From Haberlea rhodopensis (lineage: Eukaryota > Streptophyta > Magnoliopsida > Lamiales > Gesneriaceae): DNA of 64,000 bases. The notes below the pieces were generated by a model. That model was given only the letters and a program-made list of their open reading frames with translations. It had not been told where the DNA came from and did no database searches. The stretch covers positions 1,531,043 through 1,595,042 of the forward strand of contig CAJQUN010000042.1 of the NCBI GenBank assembly GCA_907163345.1, in the 5' to 3' direction. Position 1 is the first letter of the stretch. Every line of letters begins with the position of its first letter. Below, piece by piece: positions 21,100 through 33,660 of this stretch. Made by a program: the position numbers and the translations under genes.

Positions 21100-23091
21100 G
21101 GCTGGTTTGACTGCTTCCAATAGCAATATCTACCCTTCAACTTCAGCCTTGCCCTCAAGGCTGAATTCTGGGTATTATCTTTGCATATGAGCTTTCACTT
21201 CCCAAGTTGGATCATCTTTTGGCATGTTGTCCAACTGAATCAGTACTTGACTGAATCGGTACTTGTGGAATTTCCTCTAATCCTTTGTGTAATATTCTAT
21301 GTCCCAACACTTGTTTTGGATTGAAATCACCTTCTACTTCTACTTCCAGTTCCCTTGGAAATTGAGATTCCGTAGTATAATCTCCTTTAGCCTTCTTCAG
21401 TTGTGAGGCATGAAAAACTGGATGAACTCTTGTTCTTCCAGAAGTTCCAGCTTATATGCTACTGTCCCCATCTTTTGAGTCACTTGAAAAGTCCCGAAAA
21501 ATCGAGCCGCAGGTTTTTGGTTAATTTTACTAGCCACAGTTGATTGTCGATGTGGACGTAGCTTAACAAAACCCAATCCCCCACCATATGTGACTCGTCT
21601 CTTTGTTTCACATTGGCATATTTTAACATACGTTGTTGAGCCCGTCTCAAATAGTATTTTAATTGACGTAACACATCATCCCTCTCCTCTAATTCTCGTG
21701 CCACCGCATCCACTTTAGTCTCAACAGGAAGGTACTGAATCAATGCTGAAGGTGGTCAGCCTACACTATTTCGACGGGTGTGGCTAACACTCTGCCCACG
21801 AAATCCATTCAGCCCATATCTCAGGTTGCTCTGACGCAATACATCGAATATGTTTCCAAGCACCTATTTAATACTTCCGAATGTCCATCCATTTCCGGAT
21901 GATAAAAGGAACTCATCTTGAGTTGAGTGCTCTGTGGTTTAAAGAATTCTGTCCAAAATTGACTTATAAATAAAGAATCGCGATCACTTACGATGGATTT
22001 AGGAACTCCATGAAGACGTACCACCACGTGAACAAACACCTCTGCAACACTTCGAGCTGAATAAGGATGTTCAGCAAAGCAAAATGGGTATACTTTGATA
22101 AACGATCCACCAAGACCATTATTTCATCATGTCCTCTCGATTTGGGTAGCCCCATGATAAAGTCCATAGTTGTATCACACAATTCTGGAATAGAAAATGG
22201 TTGCAATAATCCCGCTGGTGATGTGGCTTGACATTTTTGGCGTTGGTAAACATCACACTCGGCACAAATCGATATATGCCACAAATCGATATATACCATG
22301 CTTCATTCTTTTCCAAAACAAATTTGTAACAATTCTTTATTAAGTTCGATAAGCACCTGCATGTCCTCCCATGGGGGTCATATGACACTCATCCATCGTC
22401 CTTTTTACCTGGATAGATCCAGCTGGTAGTACCAACCGACTCTTATACAGTAGCTGATCGTGAACTAATGTATGGAGATGGTTCTTGGGGCTGGTCTGCA
22501 ACATCTTATTCAATGGCTTGCTATATCTTGTCAATTTCTTCCCAGTAAGGAATACTGACAGCCTATAATTCTCCATCGAACATGACCCGAGATAATGCAT
22601 GTACAGCCTTGTTCATTATCCCAGCTTTGTATACCACTTCAAAGTAATAACCCAACAACTTAGCCAACCAGTTTTGCTGGACGTGAGTTGTAATATGCTG
22701 TTGGGTTAAATGCCGTAATGACTTTTGATATGTCAAGATTTTAAAACGCTTTCCTAACAATTGCGCTCTCCAATGTTGGATCTTGGATGGGTAGAACCAA
22801 TGCCATGAGTTCTTTCTCATATATAGATTTAGAGAGAACCCTACCCGACAATGCTTTGTTAAATAAGGATAATGGTCGCCCCTCTCGCATTAACACAACC
22901 CCTAAACCTTTACCCGAAGTATCACACTCAATAGTGAATTCCTTTCCAAAATCAGGGACAGCAAGAACCGGGGATGGAATGATTAGTTTTCAGCCTTTCG
23001 AATGCTTCTTGTGCTTCACACCACCAATTAAATCCTTCTTTCTTTTTTTAATAATTTTGTAAAAGGCTTGGCAACCTTCCCATACCCCTAT
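21100..23091 (-). mobile_element. Ty3/gypsy pol fragment (RNase H to chromodomain), chromovirus-like, decayed
   Basis: Minus strand carries, in order, the end of RT/connection (KPFTKLLKK near 23050), RNase H (ECDTSGKGLGVVLMREGRP near 22900; later NKAVHALSRV near 22600), the zinc-binding H...HMTPMGGHAGAYRT (22345), the integrase core (TTMDFIMGLPKSRGHDEI near 22160; GVPKSIVSDRDSLF near 21990; HPEMDGHSEVLNR near 21880), the C-terminal domain, and a chromodomain-like DDPTWE near 21215. Many frameshifts and stops. It is truncated at about 23091, where sequence associated with the copia element begins. No LTR was seen. Confidence 0.8.
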
Positions 23092-23220
23092 ATAAATGTA
23101 TAAATGTCAAGTTTTTGATTCGATGCCCTTTACTTCGGGTTTTCTTTCATTTATATAGAACAAAGTGGGTTACACAATCCCCTTATCTAGGGCTACAAAA
23201 TCTCTTAATTATGCTAACTA
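23092..23220. other. Junction between gypsy fragment and copia LTR
   Basis: AT-rich, no ORF. The true start of the copia 5' LTR may lie here; no TG terminus with a matching target duplication could be picked because no 3' LTR is available for comparison. Confidence 0.3.
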
Positions 23221-24346
23221 TATCAGACCGGATCGAGAGAAATCGGACTGACCAGAACGATCGCCCAAAACAGATCAAGCTGATAAGATGACAAAGCATA
23301 TCAGACCGGATCGAGGGTAATCAGACTAACCAGATCGATAGCTCAACAACAGAACAAGCTGATATGACACATTACTTATCAGACCGGATCGATGAATATC
23401 AGACTGACTAAACCGAAGCTTTAGATCGATCTCTATCTTTATCAGATCAGAGCAGCTTAGGATACATACAGAATGGCTCCTCAGTCCGAATCATTAACGG
23501 CTATTTATTGTAGCATTTAATGTTGTATTTAATGCTACAAAGGACCAAAGACTGAAGATTGCCATAAAAGGTAAGAAGACAAAGAGTAGCTTACCTGACA
23601 GTCGCCGAAAGTATGAACCAGAACGGCAAGTATCCTGAAGAAGAAGATTGTAGCTTTCTCAGAGTTTAAGAAGAGTCAAAGTTGCACATTAAGGGAAATA
23701 ATGTCGTTGGTACCTTCAACTATAAAAGGATGCAACAAAAGGAACTTACCGACTCTCGCTGATCAATTGAAAAACACACAAGAAAGCAAAAACAGTCCAA
23801 GCTTACAAGCTCAGAAGCTCTCGAGCTGAAGTCATTCTTAAGCACGTTTACCTTGTAATATTTGATCATTTAGGATCACTGTGCGCATTTTGTATTCTGT
23901 ATTGAAAATCAGAAAGTGAGAAACATATTGTAACTGTCAGATAGAGTGTGTCTGAGCAGATTGAGTGACTAGGAGTTTCAGATTGGTAGTGAGGTAAATC
24001 CAGTCTGAATCGAGTTTGTACAACAGGATTGTATAAATCAAAGTCTTCTAGTATAAACCTTCCTTAATTGGAAGAAGGGGAACGTAGAAGGATTACACCA
24101 CCTTCGAACTTCCAGAAACATATCCTGTGTATCTTATTTCTGCACTTGTTCTTTCATACTAGCCATCGAGCCGTTCTTACATATACAAGAACAGACCGTT
24201 CCGCACTTACTTTCAGTGGTCTGTTCTGTACAAGAATTGATTAAGAAACAGATTTCTTTCACTAATCCGAAAGAAATCACAAAGGATTAATTTTTAGAAG
24301 GAGTGTTCATTCACCCCCCTCTAAACACTCCGGACCAATCCTAACA
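23221..24346 (+). repeat. 5' LTR (left limit uncertain) with 3 x 78-bp repeats
   Basis: Three 78-bp units start at 23221, 23299 and 23377 with TATCAGACCGGATCGA. TATA box TATAAAAGG at 23721-23729. The LTR ends CCTAACA at 24346, just before the primer site. The left end is not defined. Confidence 0.7.
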
Positions 24347-24348
24347 AG

Positions 24349-24360
24349 TGGTATCATAGC
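24349..24360 (+). other. Primer binding site, one mismatch
   Basis: TGGTATCATAGC, two bases after the LTR, differs by one base from the complement of initiator Met tRNA. Confidence 0.75.
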
Positions 24361-24395
24361 AGGTCATCTTAATCAGCACAAAATCACTCGAGCTG

Positions 24396-26336
24396 ATGGC
24401 ATCATTCAACAAAATCCCTATGTTCTCAAAAGAAGACTATGATGACTGGAGAATCAGAATGCAAGCTCATCTGGCAGCTCATGATGACAATATGTGGTTC
24501 GTCATCACTGATGGACCAATGAAGATTCTAAAAATAAATACAGCAGTCGCCACTACTGGTGGAGAACCACAAATGGTAGAAAAGGACAGATCCCTCTGGA
24601 CGAATGAGGAAAGAAAGAAAGCAAATCTCGACAACGTTGCCAAAGACATCTTGTTCAAGACACTGGACAAGAACATGTTCAGCAAAATCAAAATGTGCTC
24701 TACTGCCAAAGAAATTTGGGAGAAGATAGCACAGCTATGTGAAGGCAACGACCAGACCAAAGTAAACAAGTTAACTGTTGTTCTTCAAAGATTTGAGAGC
24801 ATAAAGATGAAAAGTGGAGAAACTCTAAATGAGTTTGATGAAAGAGTCACTGACATCATAAATGAACTGAATGGTCTGGGGAAGGAATATTCTAACAGAG
24901 AGATCGCTCTGAAAGTTATGAGAGCTCTGCCAAAGGAATGGGATGTTAAGACCATTGCCATGAGGGAATCAAAAGATCTTAACAAGGTTGAACTTCATGA
25001 TCTGTTTGCAGATCTTAAGGCCTATGAGTTTGAACTGATAAGCAGAGGTGAAGCAGAGCCATTCATCTCTCAACCAAACAAGGCCCTGGCAGCCATTCCA
25101 GACCAGACCGTCTCAACATCAGACCGATCCGTTGAACAGATAAGTAATGATGCTATGTCATTATTTATCAAGAAATTCGGTAAATTCATGTCTAAGAATA
25201 AGAGGAACTTCAAACCCTCTCATCATTATAAATCAAGAAAAGATGATACTGTTAACGATCAGGCTTGCTACAATTGTGGTAAGACCGGACATTTTATTGC
25301 AGATTGCACCAGACCGAAGAAAGAAGAACGGAAAGAGAAGCATCGTGATGATAGGAAGAAGAAGCACTACAAAGACCGCAAGAATCATGGAAAATCCCAA
25401 AAAGTCCTAGTAGCTGAAGAAGGAAACAGCAAATGGGCTCAGACAGACTCAGACTCGGAAAGCTCTGAATATTCTTCCAGCGAAAGCGAAGAAGATATTC
25501 AATGTCTCATGGCAGACGAAGAGATGAGTCAGACAGACGAGGTATATGATCTTGACTCAAATGACTTTACACGAGAAGAGCTCATGTCCGCACTGCAAGA
25601 CATGGTTAATGATTATAGGATCTTAGCTGAATCATTTGAGAAGAATAAAGCTAAAGTCAGTGATCAAATAGATGAGCACAATAAACCAAGCTGCTCTGAG
25701 CAGGGTGAGTGCAATAGTCTAAAGATTGAGCTGAATAAGCTGAAAATCTCCTATGATCAGCTCCATGAAGAAAACAAGAGAATTAGCACACAAAATGCTA
25801 AGCTTTCTCATATATTCAAAACATGGACAAAATCCAGAACATCTTTGGAAGAATTACAAGAGGTTCAAAGAAACGTCGGTGACTTCACCGGCATAGGCTT
25901 TGACACCAAAGATGAGTCTGAGCTGTTGCTGGTAAAGAACCAAGTCAAACAAATGACATTTGTTAAATCCAGCACAGTATATGAGACTGAAGCACCTAAG
26001 ATTCAAACAGGAGTCTCTTACGTGAATCAAAATCTGAGAAAAGGAATTGGTTATGTTGACCAAGCCAAAGAAAAGGCACCAGCAAGATTTGCGTCTATCA
26101 GACCAAATCCAAAGGTGCAAGATCGAAGGCAAGGAAGACAATACAATTACTATAATTCAAAACCGATTCAACGAAGATATAGACTACCTAATGAGAATCA
26201 AAGGTTTTCACAGCGCACACATTATCACACACAACATCAAAACAGACCAGCACACAGCACACCTTACACACACAAGCCATTGAAGCTGATACAGGTGTGG
26301 GTTCCCAAAGGGCTAATCCGTTCTGGACCCAAATAG
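24396..26336 (+). CDS. Copia gag polyprotein (Sirevirus-type), intact ORF
   Basis: 646-residue structural precursor that would form the virus-like particle and bind element RNA. The N terminus (MASFNKIPMFSKEDYDDW) and a UBN2-type capsid region (CSTAKEIWEKIAQLCEGNDQ, residues about 110-130) are typical of copia gag. A basic segment leads to a CCHC zinc knuckle CYNCGKTGHFIADC (from Cys291), then a Lys/Arg/His-rich part, an acidic Ser-rich part, a coiled coil (about 440-500) and a basic, Gln/His-rich tail. The long C-terminal extension beyond the knuckle is normal for Sireviruses. Pol is in another frame and starts just after the TAG at 26334. The gag frame is open although pol is broken. Confidence 0.9.
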   Translation: MASFNKIPMFSKEDYDDWRIRMQAHLAAHDDNMWFVITDGPMKILKINTAVATTGGEPQMVEKDRSLWTNEERKKANLDNVAKDILFKTLDKNMFSKIKMCSTAKEIWEKIAQLCEGNDQTKVNKLTVVLQRFESIKMKSGETLNEFDERVTDIINELNGLGKEYSNREIALKVMRALPKEWDVKTIAMRESKDLNKVELHDLFADLKAYEFELISRGEAEPFISQPNKALAAIPDQTVSTSDRSVEQISNDAMSLFIKKFGKFMSKNKRNFKPSHHYKSRKDDTVNDQACYNCGKTGHFIADCTRPKKEERKEKHRDDRKKKHYKDRKNHGKSQKVLVAEEGNSKWAQTDSDSESSEYSSSESEEDIQCLMADEEMSQTDEVYDLDSNDFTREELMSALQDMVNDYRILAESFEKNKAKVSDQIDEHNKPSCSEQGECNSLKIELNKLKISYDQLHEENKRISTQNAKLSHIFKTWTKSRTSLEELQEVQRNVGDFTGIGFDTKDESELLLVKNQVKQMTFVKSSTVYETEAPKIQTGVSYVNQNLRKGIGYVDQAKEKAPARFASIRPNPKVQDRRQGRQYNYYNSKPIQRRYRLPNENQRFSQRTHYHTQHQNRPAHSTPYTHKPLKLIQVWVPKGLIRSGPK

Positions 26337-26380
26337 GATTGAGTACCAACAATAATTATATTTGATGACAGGTACCGAAG

Positions 26381-29300
26381 AAACTCGCATCAGACTGGTA
26401 TTTGGACAGTGGGTGTTCCCGTCACATGACTGGAAACATCGAGCTGCTGTCTGAAGTCACAGAATGTACTGGACCCAAGATCATCTTCGGAGATAACTCA
26501 AAGGGTAAGACCGTGGGCAAGGGTAAGATTGTCCATGGTAACATTATTATCAATGATGTGATGTTAGTTGAAAATCTGTGCTATAATCTGATTAGTATAA
26601 GTCAACTCTGTGATAATGGTTATGCTGTAGAATTTCACAAACACACCTGCACTGTTAAATCATCAGACGGTATAACCATGCTTGTAGGAATCAGGAATGG
26701 AAATACATATAAGATTAACTGGAATCATGCTCAACCTGATAATCCTACTTGTTTCATCGCTAACAATGATAATAAACATTGGCTGTGGCATAAGCGTTTG
26801 AATCATATAAACTTTAAGACCATTTCCAGCCTGTGTAAACATGATTTAGTTATCGGTCTGCCCAAGATCGATTTTACTAAGGATAAGATCTGCGAAGCTT
26901 GCCAAATGGGCAAACAGATCAGATCATCCTTCAAAAACAAGAATGCCAAATCCTCATCCCGCTGTTTAGAATTATTGCATATGGACTTGTTTGGTCCTAT
27001 ACCAATAACAAGTTTAGGGGGAATGCGGTATACTCTTGTTGTTATTGATGATTACTCACGCTTTACATGGACTATATTTTTGATCAGTAAAGATCAGACC
27101 GGTCCGAAGTTGATCAAGCTGCTGAAACGCACTCAGAACGAGAAATCATCCAGCATAGACAGGATTCGTAGTGACAAAGGCACTGAGTTTTCAAATCAAA
27201 ATCTCGAATCCTTTCTAGAAGATCATGGAATCAAGCATGAGTTTTCAGCCGCTCGAACTCCTCAACAGAATGAAGTTGCAGAACGAAGAAACAGAACGCT
27301 CAAGGAAGCAGCAAGAACAATGCTTGCTGATTCTGGAATTTCGCAAAAGTTCTGGGCAGAAGCTGTAAACACTGCTTGCTACACTCAAAATCGGTCCATG
27401 ATCAACAAGAAACTGAATCTCACCCTTTATGAAATATGGACTGGTAACAGACCGTCTATTTCTCACCTTCATGTTTTTGGCTGTAAATGCTTCGTTCACA
27501 ACAATGGTAAGAATCATCTTACAGCATTTGAAGCTAAGTCAGATAATGGAATATTTTTAGGATATTCATCAACTAGCAAAGCCTATCGAATTTTCAATAA
27601 TCGAACCTTAACTGTAGAAGAATCTGTTCATGTAGTTTTTGATGAATCTTTATGTGTTGAAGGCAACAAAGAATCAATTCAAAATCAGATGGAAAATATC
27701 CATCTCGAAGCTAATAGTGATGATGAGATTGTAGCTAACAGGTCAAGAGACAATCCACCAGAACCAGAAGTACCAGACAGACCGGATCAAGCCATTGAAG
27801 CTTCTCCAGATCGAGCTGATACGGATGTTCTTCACTCAAATGTTAAAGCAGATGCTGATCATGCTGCTACTACTCATCCGACCGGACCAGACAATCCAGA
27901 GTCAAGCTATCGATGGACTAAGAAGCATCCACCCAATCTAGTGATTGGTAGTCCCTCTGCACCGATCAGAACCAGAGGACAGATGATGGATGAATTCACA
28001 CATGCTGCTTTCATCTCTACTCTGGAACCTAAGAAGATCGATGAAGCTCTAACTGATTTCAACTGGATTAAGGCCATGCAAGAAGAGCTAAATCAATTCG
28101 AACAAAATCAAGTTTGGAGTCTAACCCCCAGACCAAGCGATCTGCCTGTCATTGGAACCAGATGTGTTTTCAGAAATAAGCTGGACGCAGATGGAACTGT
28201 GGTTAGAAACAAAGCCAGACTGGTGGCACAAGGATTCAGACAAGAAGAAGGAATCGACTTCGATGAATCATTTGCACCAGTCGCCAGACTTGAAGCCATC
28301 CGAATCTTTCTTGCATATGCTGCCTTTAAAGACTTCAAAGTATATCAGATGGACGTTAAGAGCGCTTTTCTTAATGGAAAGATTCAGGAAGAAGTCTACA
28401 TTGAGCAACCACCTGGATTTCAGGACCATTTGCATCCCAATCATGTGTATCTACTGAATAAAGCAGTGTATGGTCTAAACAAGCTCCAAGAGCCTGGTAT
28501 GACACTCTATCTCAATTTCTGCTGAACCATGATTTCCAGATCGGCTCAGTAGATAAAACTCTATTTAAATTTATTAAGGGGGAACATACTCTATTAGTTC
28601 AGATTTACGTTGATGACATAATCTTTGGGTCAACTAACCCCAAATTGTGCGAGAAATTTTCTAAGCTAATGCAGGGACAGTTTGAGATGAGCATGATGGG
28701 AGAACTCTCTTTCTTTTTGGGTCTCCAAGTCAAACAGCTTAGCAATGGTATTTTCATCAATCAGACCAAGTATACCAAAGAGCTCCTCAAGAGATTTGGA
28801 ATGGAAACATGCTCAACTGCATCAGCTCCTATGAGTCCAACAATCAAGTTAGACAAAGATGAAGGGGGAACAGCAGTTGAAGTAACCATGTATAGAGGAC
28901 TAATCGGATCGCTAGTATCTTACAGCGAGCCGGCCTGATATTATGTTTTCAGTCTGTATGTGCGCCAGATTTCAGTCAGAACCAAAGCAATCACATTTTA
29001 ATGCTGCCAAGCGTATTCTGAAATACTTAAAAGGATCTCAGAACGTTGGTCTTTGGTACTCCAAAGATTCGAACTTCAGCTTGATCGGATATTCCGACGC
29101 AGACTACGCTGGGTGTAAGATTGATCGTAAAAGCACCAGTGGAACATGTCAATTTCTAGGTGAAAGATTGATCTCTTGGTTCAGTAAAAAGCAGACATCG
29201 ATTGCCACATCCATAGCTGAAGCAGAGTATCTAGCCGCTGGAAGCTGTTGCGCTCAAATGCTCTGGATTCAACACCAGCTCAAAAACTATGGCATCCAAG

Positions 29301-29548
29301 CTGTTGACTCTCCGATATTTTGCGACAACACAAGTGCAATCGCTATAACGTATAATCCAGTTTTGCACTCTCGAACAAAGCACATTGATATACGCCATCA
29401 TTTTATTCGAGATCCTGTTGGCAAAAAGGAAATTCGGATCGAGCACATCTCAACAGAGCAGCAAGCAGCAGACATCTTCACCAAACCACTCCCAGAGGCT
29501 AAGTTTAATTATTTCCGTCAAATTCTTGGTTTAATTGACTTATCTTAA
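26381..29548 (+). pseudogene. Copia pol (protease, integrase, RT, RNase H), two frameshifts
   Basis: The frame from about 26381 opens with the aspartic protease motif LDSGCSRHMTG (26402). Then follow the integrase zinc finger (WHKRLNH ... CEACQMGK), the integrase core (MDLFGPI; RSDKGTEF; NEVAERRNRTL, the DDE triad), an acidic spacer and RT (FAPVARLEAIR, YQMDVKSAFLNG). Near 28477 one base is missing in an A run and the frame ends at 28525. RT continues in the next frame with the catalytic YVDDIIFGS (about 28608). A second shift lies near 28915, after which the connection and RNase H (SDADYAGC, DNTSAI, KHIDIRHHF) run to a stop at 29548. It cannot make a full polyprotein. Confidence 0.9.
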
Positions 29549-30198
29549 TAGTTTAGATGTTTTTCTTACTTTCGCACTTAAAGATTTCTGTTGCCACAGA
29601 TTGATAATACAATGTTCAGAAAGACACAGACCGGTCCGAACTTTCAGACCGATCTATGTCAATCTGATGTTATCCCATAATCTGTTGAATTTATTAAGTT
29701 CTTAGGAAAATAAATGACTAAATTAATTATGTTGTTTAGACATATCATGCTCACTAGTTTTGAATGTTATCATGATTTCAATCTTAATTATTCACATTTA
29801 GATTTATTGATTGCTAAGAGTTAAATTAGAACGCTTTGCCTATTTAACTAGGAATAAGGTAAGGGGGGAATTAAATTTCCAAATGATAATATTCAAATAA
29901 ATTGAGTCTTTTGAGAATCAATGAACGAGATGATAATATCCAAAGTAGAGTTGACTGATACCAAGAATCGATTTCAATAGATAATTTTATAACTTGTTTA
30001 GTGATACTTTATCCACATAACCACATCCTTTATTGTTTATTTTTTATTTACATTAACACAAAAATTCACACATTCTCATGGGATCGATCCATACTCATAC
30101 TACTGCATTATTGTTATCAACCTTTTGGATTGAGTGGGGTTTAATTTGGGTATACACGATAAGCCACACCAATTACCCAACATAAATCAAATTCAAAG
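29549..30198. other. Copia trailer and spacer
   Basis: No ORF. A GACCGGTCC word near 29629 matches words abundant in the element. The purine run near 29862 may be its polypurine tract. Sequence after about 29880 is AT-rich and unassigned. Confidence 0.5.
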
Positions 30199-31180
30199 TT
30201 AATTCATGGGAGACAAATATATTGCGGATTGTAGATTCCAAATTACCAACAGAGATAATAGGGAGGGCACTCCCATTAGCAAGCTAAATATTTTGCTTGC
30301 CCCCACATTCCGAACATTATGAAGGCCAAACATACCAGTAGTCATATGATTAGAAACACCAGAATCAACAATCCAAGAAGAGGTAGAGGGAGAACCAGTA
30401 CCTTGGAGGCCCAATGATGTAAATGCAGAAACAATCATCTGTTGGACCATGGCGGGGGTGGGAACAGATGAATCAGAGCTGGACGACAGCCTGTAGAGCA
30501 TGAGGTTGGCGGTTTTGAGGCCGCACCAGACAATCTTTGATGATATGACCCTCTTTCTTACATAAATTGCAAACCTTCTAATGAGGACAGTTACGAGCAG
30601 TATGCCCGAAATCTTTGCAGTTGTGGCACATCACAAATGACCTTCTTTTGCGCTGTGCTAAATACGCAACATTCATAGAGACCGAGTCAGAAGATAGAGT
30701 CACTTGAGTGGATAAGAGTTGTTCTTCATGAAGTAAAGCTCCAAGACATATATCCAAAGTAGGAACCACGTCACGATTCAAGAGACCCATACGGACATCC
30801 TCATACTCCGAACGAAGTTTCATTAAAAATTGGCCAGGTTGACTCTCAGCATGAATTACTTGAAGAGCCTCCAAGGCCGTAGGGGGAACCTGATTGATTT
30901 CCAATTCCAATTGAAACTTCTGAGCACTATTGTCTTGGTGATAAATACGCAGTAAATAAGCCCACATAGCCTGAGTAGCAGTAAAACACCGAAGATTGGT
31001 GACAAGATGAGGCTCAATTGTTCCCATCAGCCATGATATGACCTTGGCATCTTTGGTCTCCCACTTGGTGAGTTTTTTTCATCGGTGGGAACTGAAACAT
31101 AATTATCAATATGATGAGACAACTCATTACCCTTTAAGAACATCTTGAACTGGAAGGCCCAGATATGGTAATTTTTTCTA
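30199..31180 (-). mobile_element. Copia gag-protease fragment of a second lineage, decayed
   Basis: Minus strand shows a gag N-terminal piece (NYHIWAFQFKMFLKGNEL near 31160), a frameshift, then gag (31027-30578) ending with zinc knuckle CHNCKDFGHTARNC. After a stop a second knuckle CNLCKKEGHIIKDC follows (near 30550), then the protease start WIVDSGVSNHMTTG (near 30380). Integrase, RT and LTRs are absent. Sequence differs from the neighbouring Sirevirus, so it is a separate truncated insertion. Confidence 0.8.
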
Positions 31181-33660
31181 TAAATCAAACGATCATGTTT
31201 TCAATCGATATGACACGGGGTGGAGGAAAAAACATCCACAGAAAACCCTAGAAAGCAGAACCGTAGCACAGAAACCCTAACCCGTCGTTCATAGTGCCAA
31301 ACCGACACATCCCAGAATTGTGACGTACATGCCTCGGTGCACAGTTAGAAACCGCGACACACAGGAATTGGGACGCCCTCCCAGAAAATCGCGACAGAGA
31401 ACCACCTTGTTGATGTTAGACAGAATTATGTGCCCTGATTTTTCTAGAAATTCTGTAAAGTTGTTTTATTTACAGAAGTTGGAGAATATTCATTCTGCCC
31501 ATAATTATAGTTGGGGTAGTGTTGTATTTGCATAATTATACAGTGAGTTGTGCACGTCATCACGGATAGAAAAAAAGTTATAAGTGGTGCATTGCATCTT
31601 TTACATGTAAACATTACATTTATTTTTTACATTAATGAATATATGTTCTCGTCATATTAACTTATTCAGTAAATATTAAGATTTGGGCATTGTCATGAAT
31701 CCCAAGTTTAACACCTCAAATAGCTAACCCAAGATTTTTTGTTGGGCCAATCACAATCGATGAGGAGAATGTGTTACATTCTGCTCGATATGGTGCAAAG
31801 TAATATGTAATGTTACAATTTCTATTTTAGTGATTGTTTCTTTATTACTTATTAAAAATCACAATATTAAAGATTTTGTAATTGTGATTATGTAAGTATG
31901 CCACTTGAGATTTACAGAAACTCAGAGGCATTCTACACATATAATTAGGGACATGCTTGACGAGTAGCCATTGACTCAAGTAAGCAAGTTATATGCTTCT
32001 TAAGGAGAAAAAACAATCTTTGTAAAGTATTATAATGCAATATTGTTTTTGTAGTTTAATTGACAGTTGTACCCTGATGAGTACGCCCTGATCTTTTCTA
32101 TTTTGAATAATCTAACTTGAAGCACGCATGTATCATCTACACGGTATATCTACTATATGTGTTTGCACACCATTTTTCACAATGTTTTTATACTCTTGAT
32201 GATGCGGTACTCACGTTTTGTAACACGTACATAGTAATCATTAATAGCTGCTTGCAGATTACCTTTATCTTTAAAGACCATATTCATATGGATATCCCTT
32301 TGGAGTATTCGTAATAACTCATCCATCTACCTGTTGGAATATCTACTGAGTCTCCAAATACTTCGGGATGAGTCATGGAGAATAATGAAATTGTTGGATA
32401 AAGGAAACATTCATTTGTCGTGGTTGTGTCCGCTACAGTAACTGTCAATTCTTGTCGGATTAGTATTTTCTCCTCTTGATCTACAATTATTTCAGACATC
32501 ACACAAATGTCAACCTCATCATCATTAACCTCATCCTCAAAACGGAATCCAGTTTTGTTCAGATTGAATATCATCTCCAAATAGCAAAAAAGTCTGCTAA
32601 TGTCTCATGAGCAATAATATCATCACCTATGGGAGCATCATCTGGTTTTCTACCAGTAATGATTCATCAGAATGATGTCGAGCTACAAACATGCCTTGAA
32701 TCTTAGAGGTAGTCACTCCTTTTGTAACTATAGGCAAAAAAACTGCATTTTCTGGAATATAATCAATCATGGGTCTAACTAAAGATTTGCAACATTTGTG
32801 CATATTCCATACTTTTAACAGGTTAGTTACATATTTCCCAACTTAGCTTTTAGCTCTTTTTTGTTTCAATTTTTTCCAAAAATGTTTTGCTGTTGGATTG
32901 TGCTCTGTGTTCTTTTCTTTCGTGCTTGCCTCTTGTACTCTTTGGGATTTATGCAACTGCCACTCTATGTTTGTTTCTTTCATGCTTGCGTCTGATATTG
33001 TTTATAGCTTATGGAACTACTCCATGTTCAACTACGTTCGTTCCAGGACCATCAGTCGCTACGGTGTCTTGTGCTTTTCATTAAAAAAAAATCATCGTAT
33101 ATTTTACAGCATGGCTTGTGATGATGAATTTTAAATCTAACCAAATTGGAAACTGTAAAAAATAAAACCTCAACAATCTGGTACCTAACACCTCGGCTTT
33201 TACGGTGCTTAGAGGAACTAGTATGAAATAATACTCCAATAAGATCTTCACGAGCAATTCTTTCTAGGTAAAAATGGTGCACGAATGGATTAGTATTTGT
33301 CAAACTTATATTCAAAATATATCCAGCATTTAGAAGCAATCCAATATTTATATTAAATTATTATAAAACAACAACTAGATTTGTGATTCAAATTATTCAA
33401 TTTACGTTTTTGACCGTAGAAAACCGAACCGAATTATGAAATCCGAACCAAACCAAATATATAAAAGTGGAACCGAACCATACAATTTACACGGTTACAC
33501 CCCGAGGCCCGAGGTTTACGGGCACTTAATAAACCGGAACTAATTTACATCAAAACCACGGGAGAGGATCAGAGGAAAAAAGAAACCCCTAACCGCCGCC
33601 GCCGTCGCCGTCGCCCAACGTAACAGCTAGCAAGAGCCTTTCACTGGTGAAAAACGACGT
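31181..33660. other. Intergenic DNA with an unidentified minus-strand coding remnant
   Basis: Mostly AT-rich, no clear gene. On the minus strand 32791-32640 and 32580-32284 are open and protein-like (FNLNKTGFRFEDEVNDDE; VTKGVTTSKIQGMFVARHH) but separated by stops; I do not recognise the family. A direct duplication of about 63 bp (TTTCTTTCxTGCTTGC...) lies at 32915-33000. GCC-rich sequence at 33590-33618 is the leader of the next gene. Confidence 0.4.

Larger units (their letters stand above)
23221..29880 (+). mobile_element. Sirevirus-like copia retrotransposon, pol broken, 3' LTR not seen
   Basis: Contains a 5' LTR ending CCTAACA at 24346, an altered initiator-Met primer site, an open gag (24396-26336), and a pol with protease, integrase, RT and RNase H (to 29548). 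A 330-bp untranslated trailer runs to a purine run AAGGGGGGAAT near 29862. No sequence after it resembles the 5' LTR, so the 3' LTR appears to be lost or truncated. The gag type, separate gag and pol frames, repeats in the LTR and overall order suggest a Sirevirus. Confidence 0.82.
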
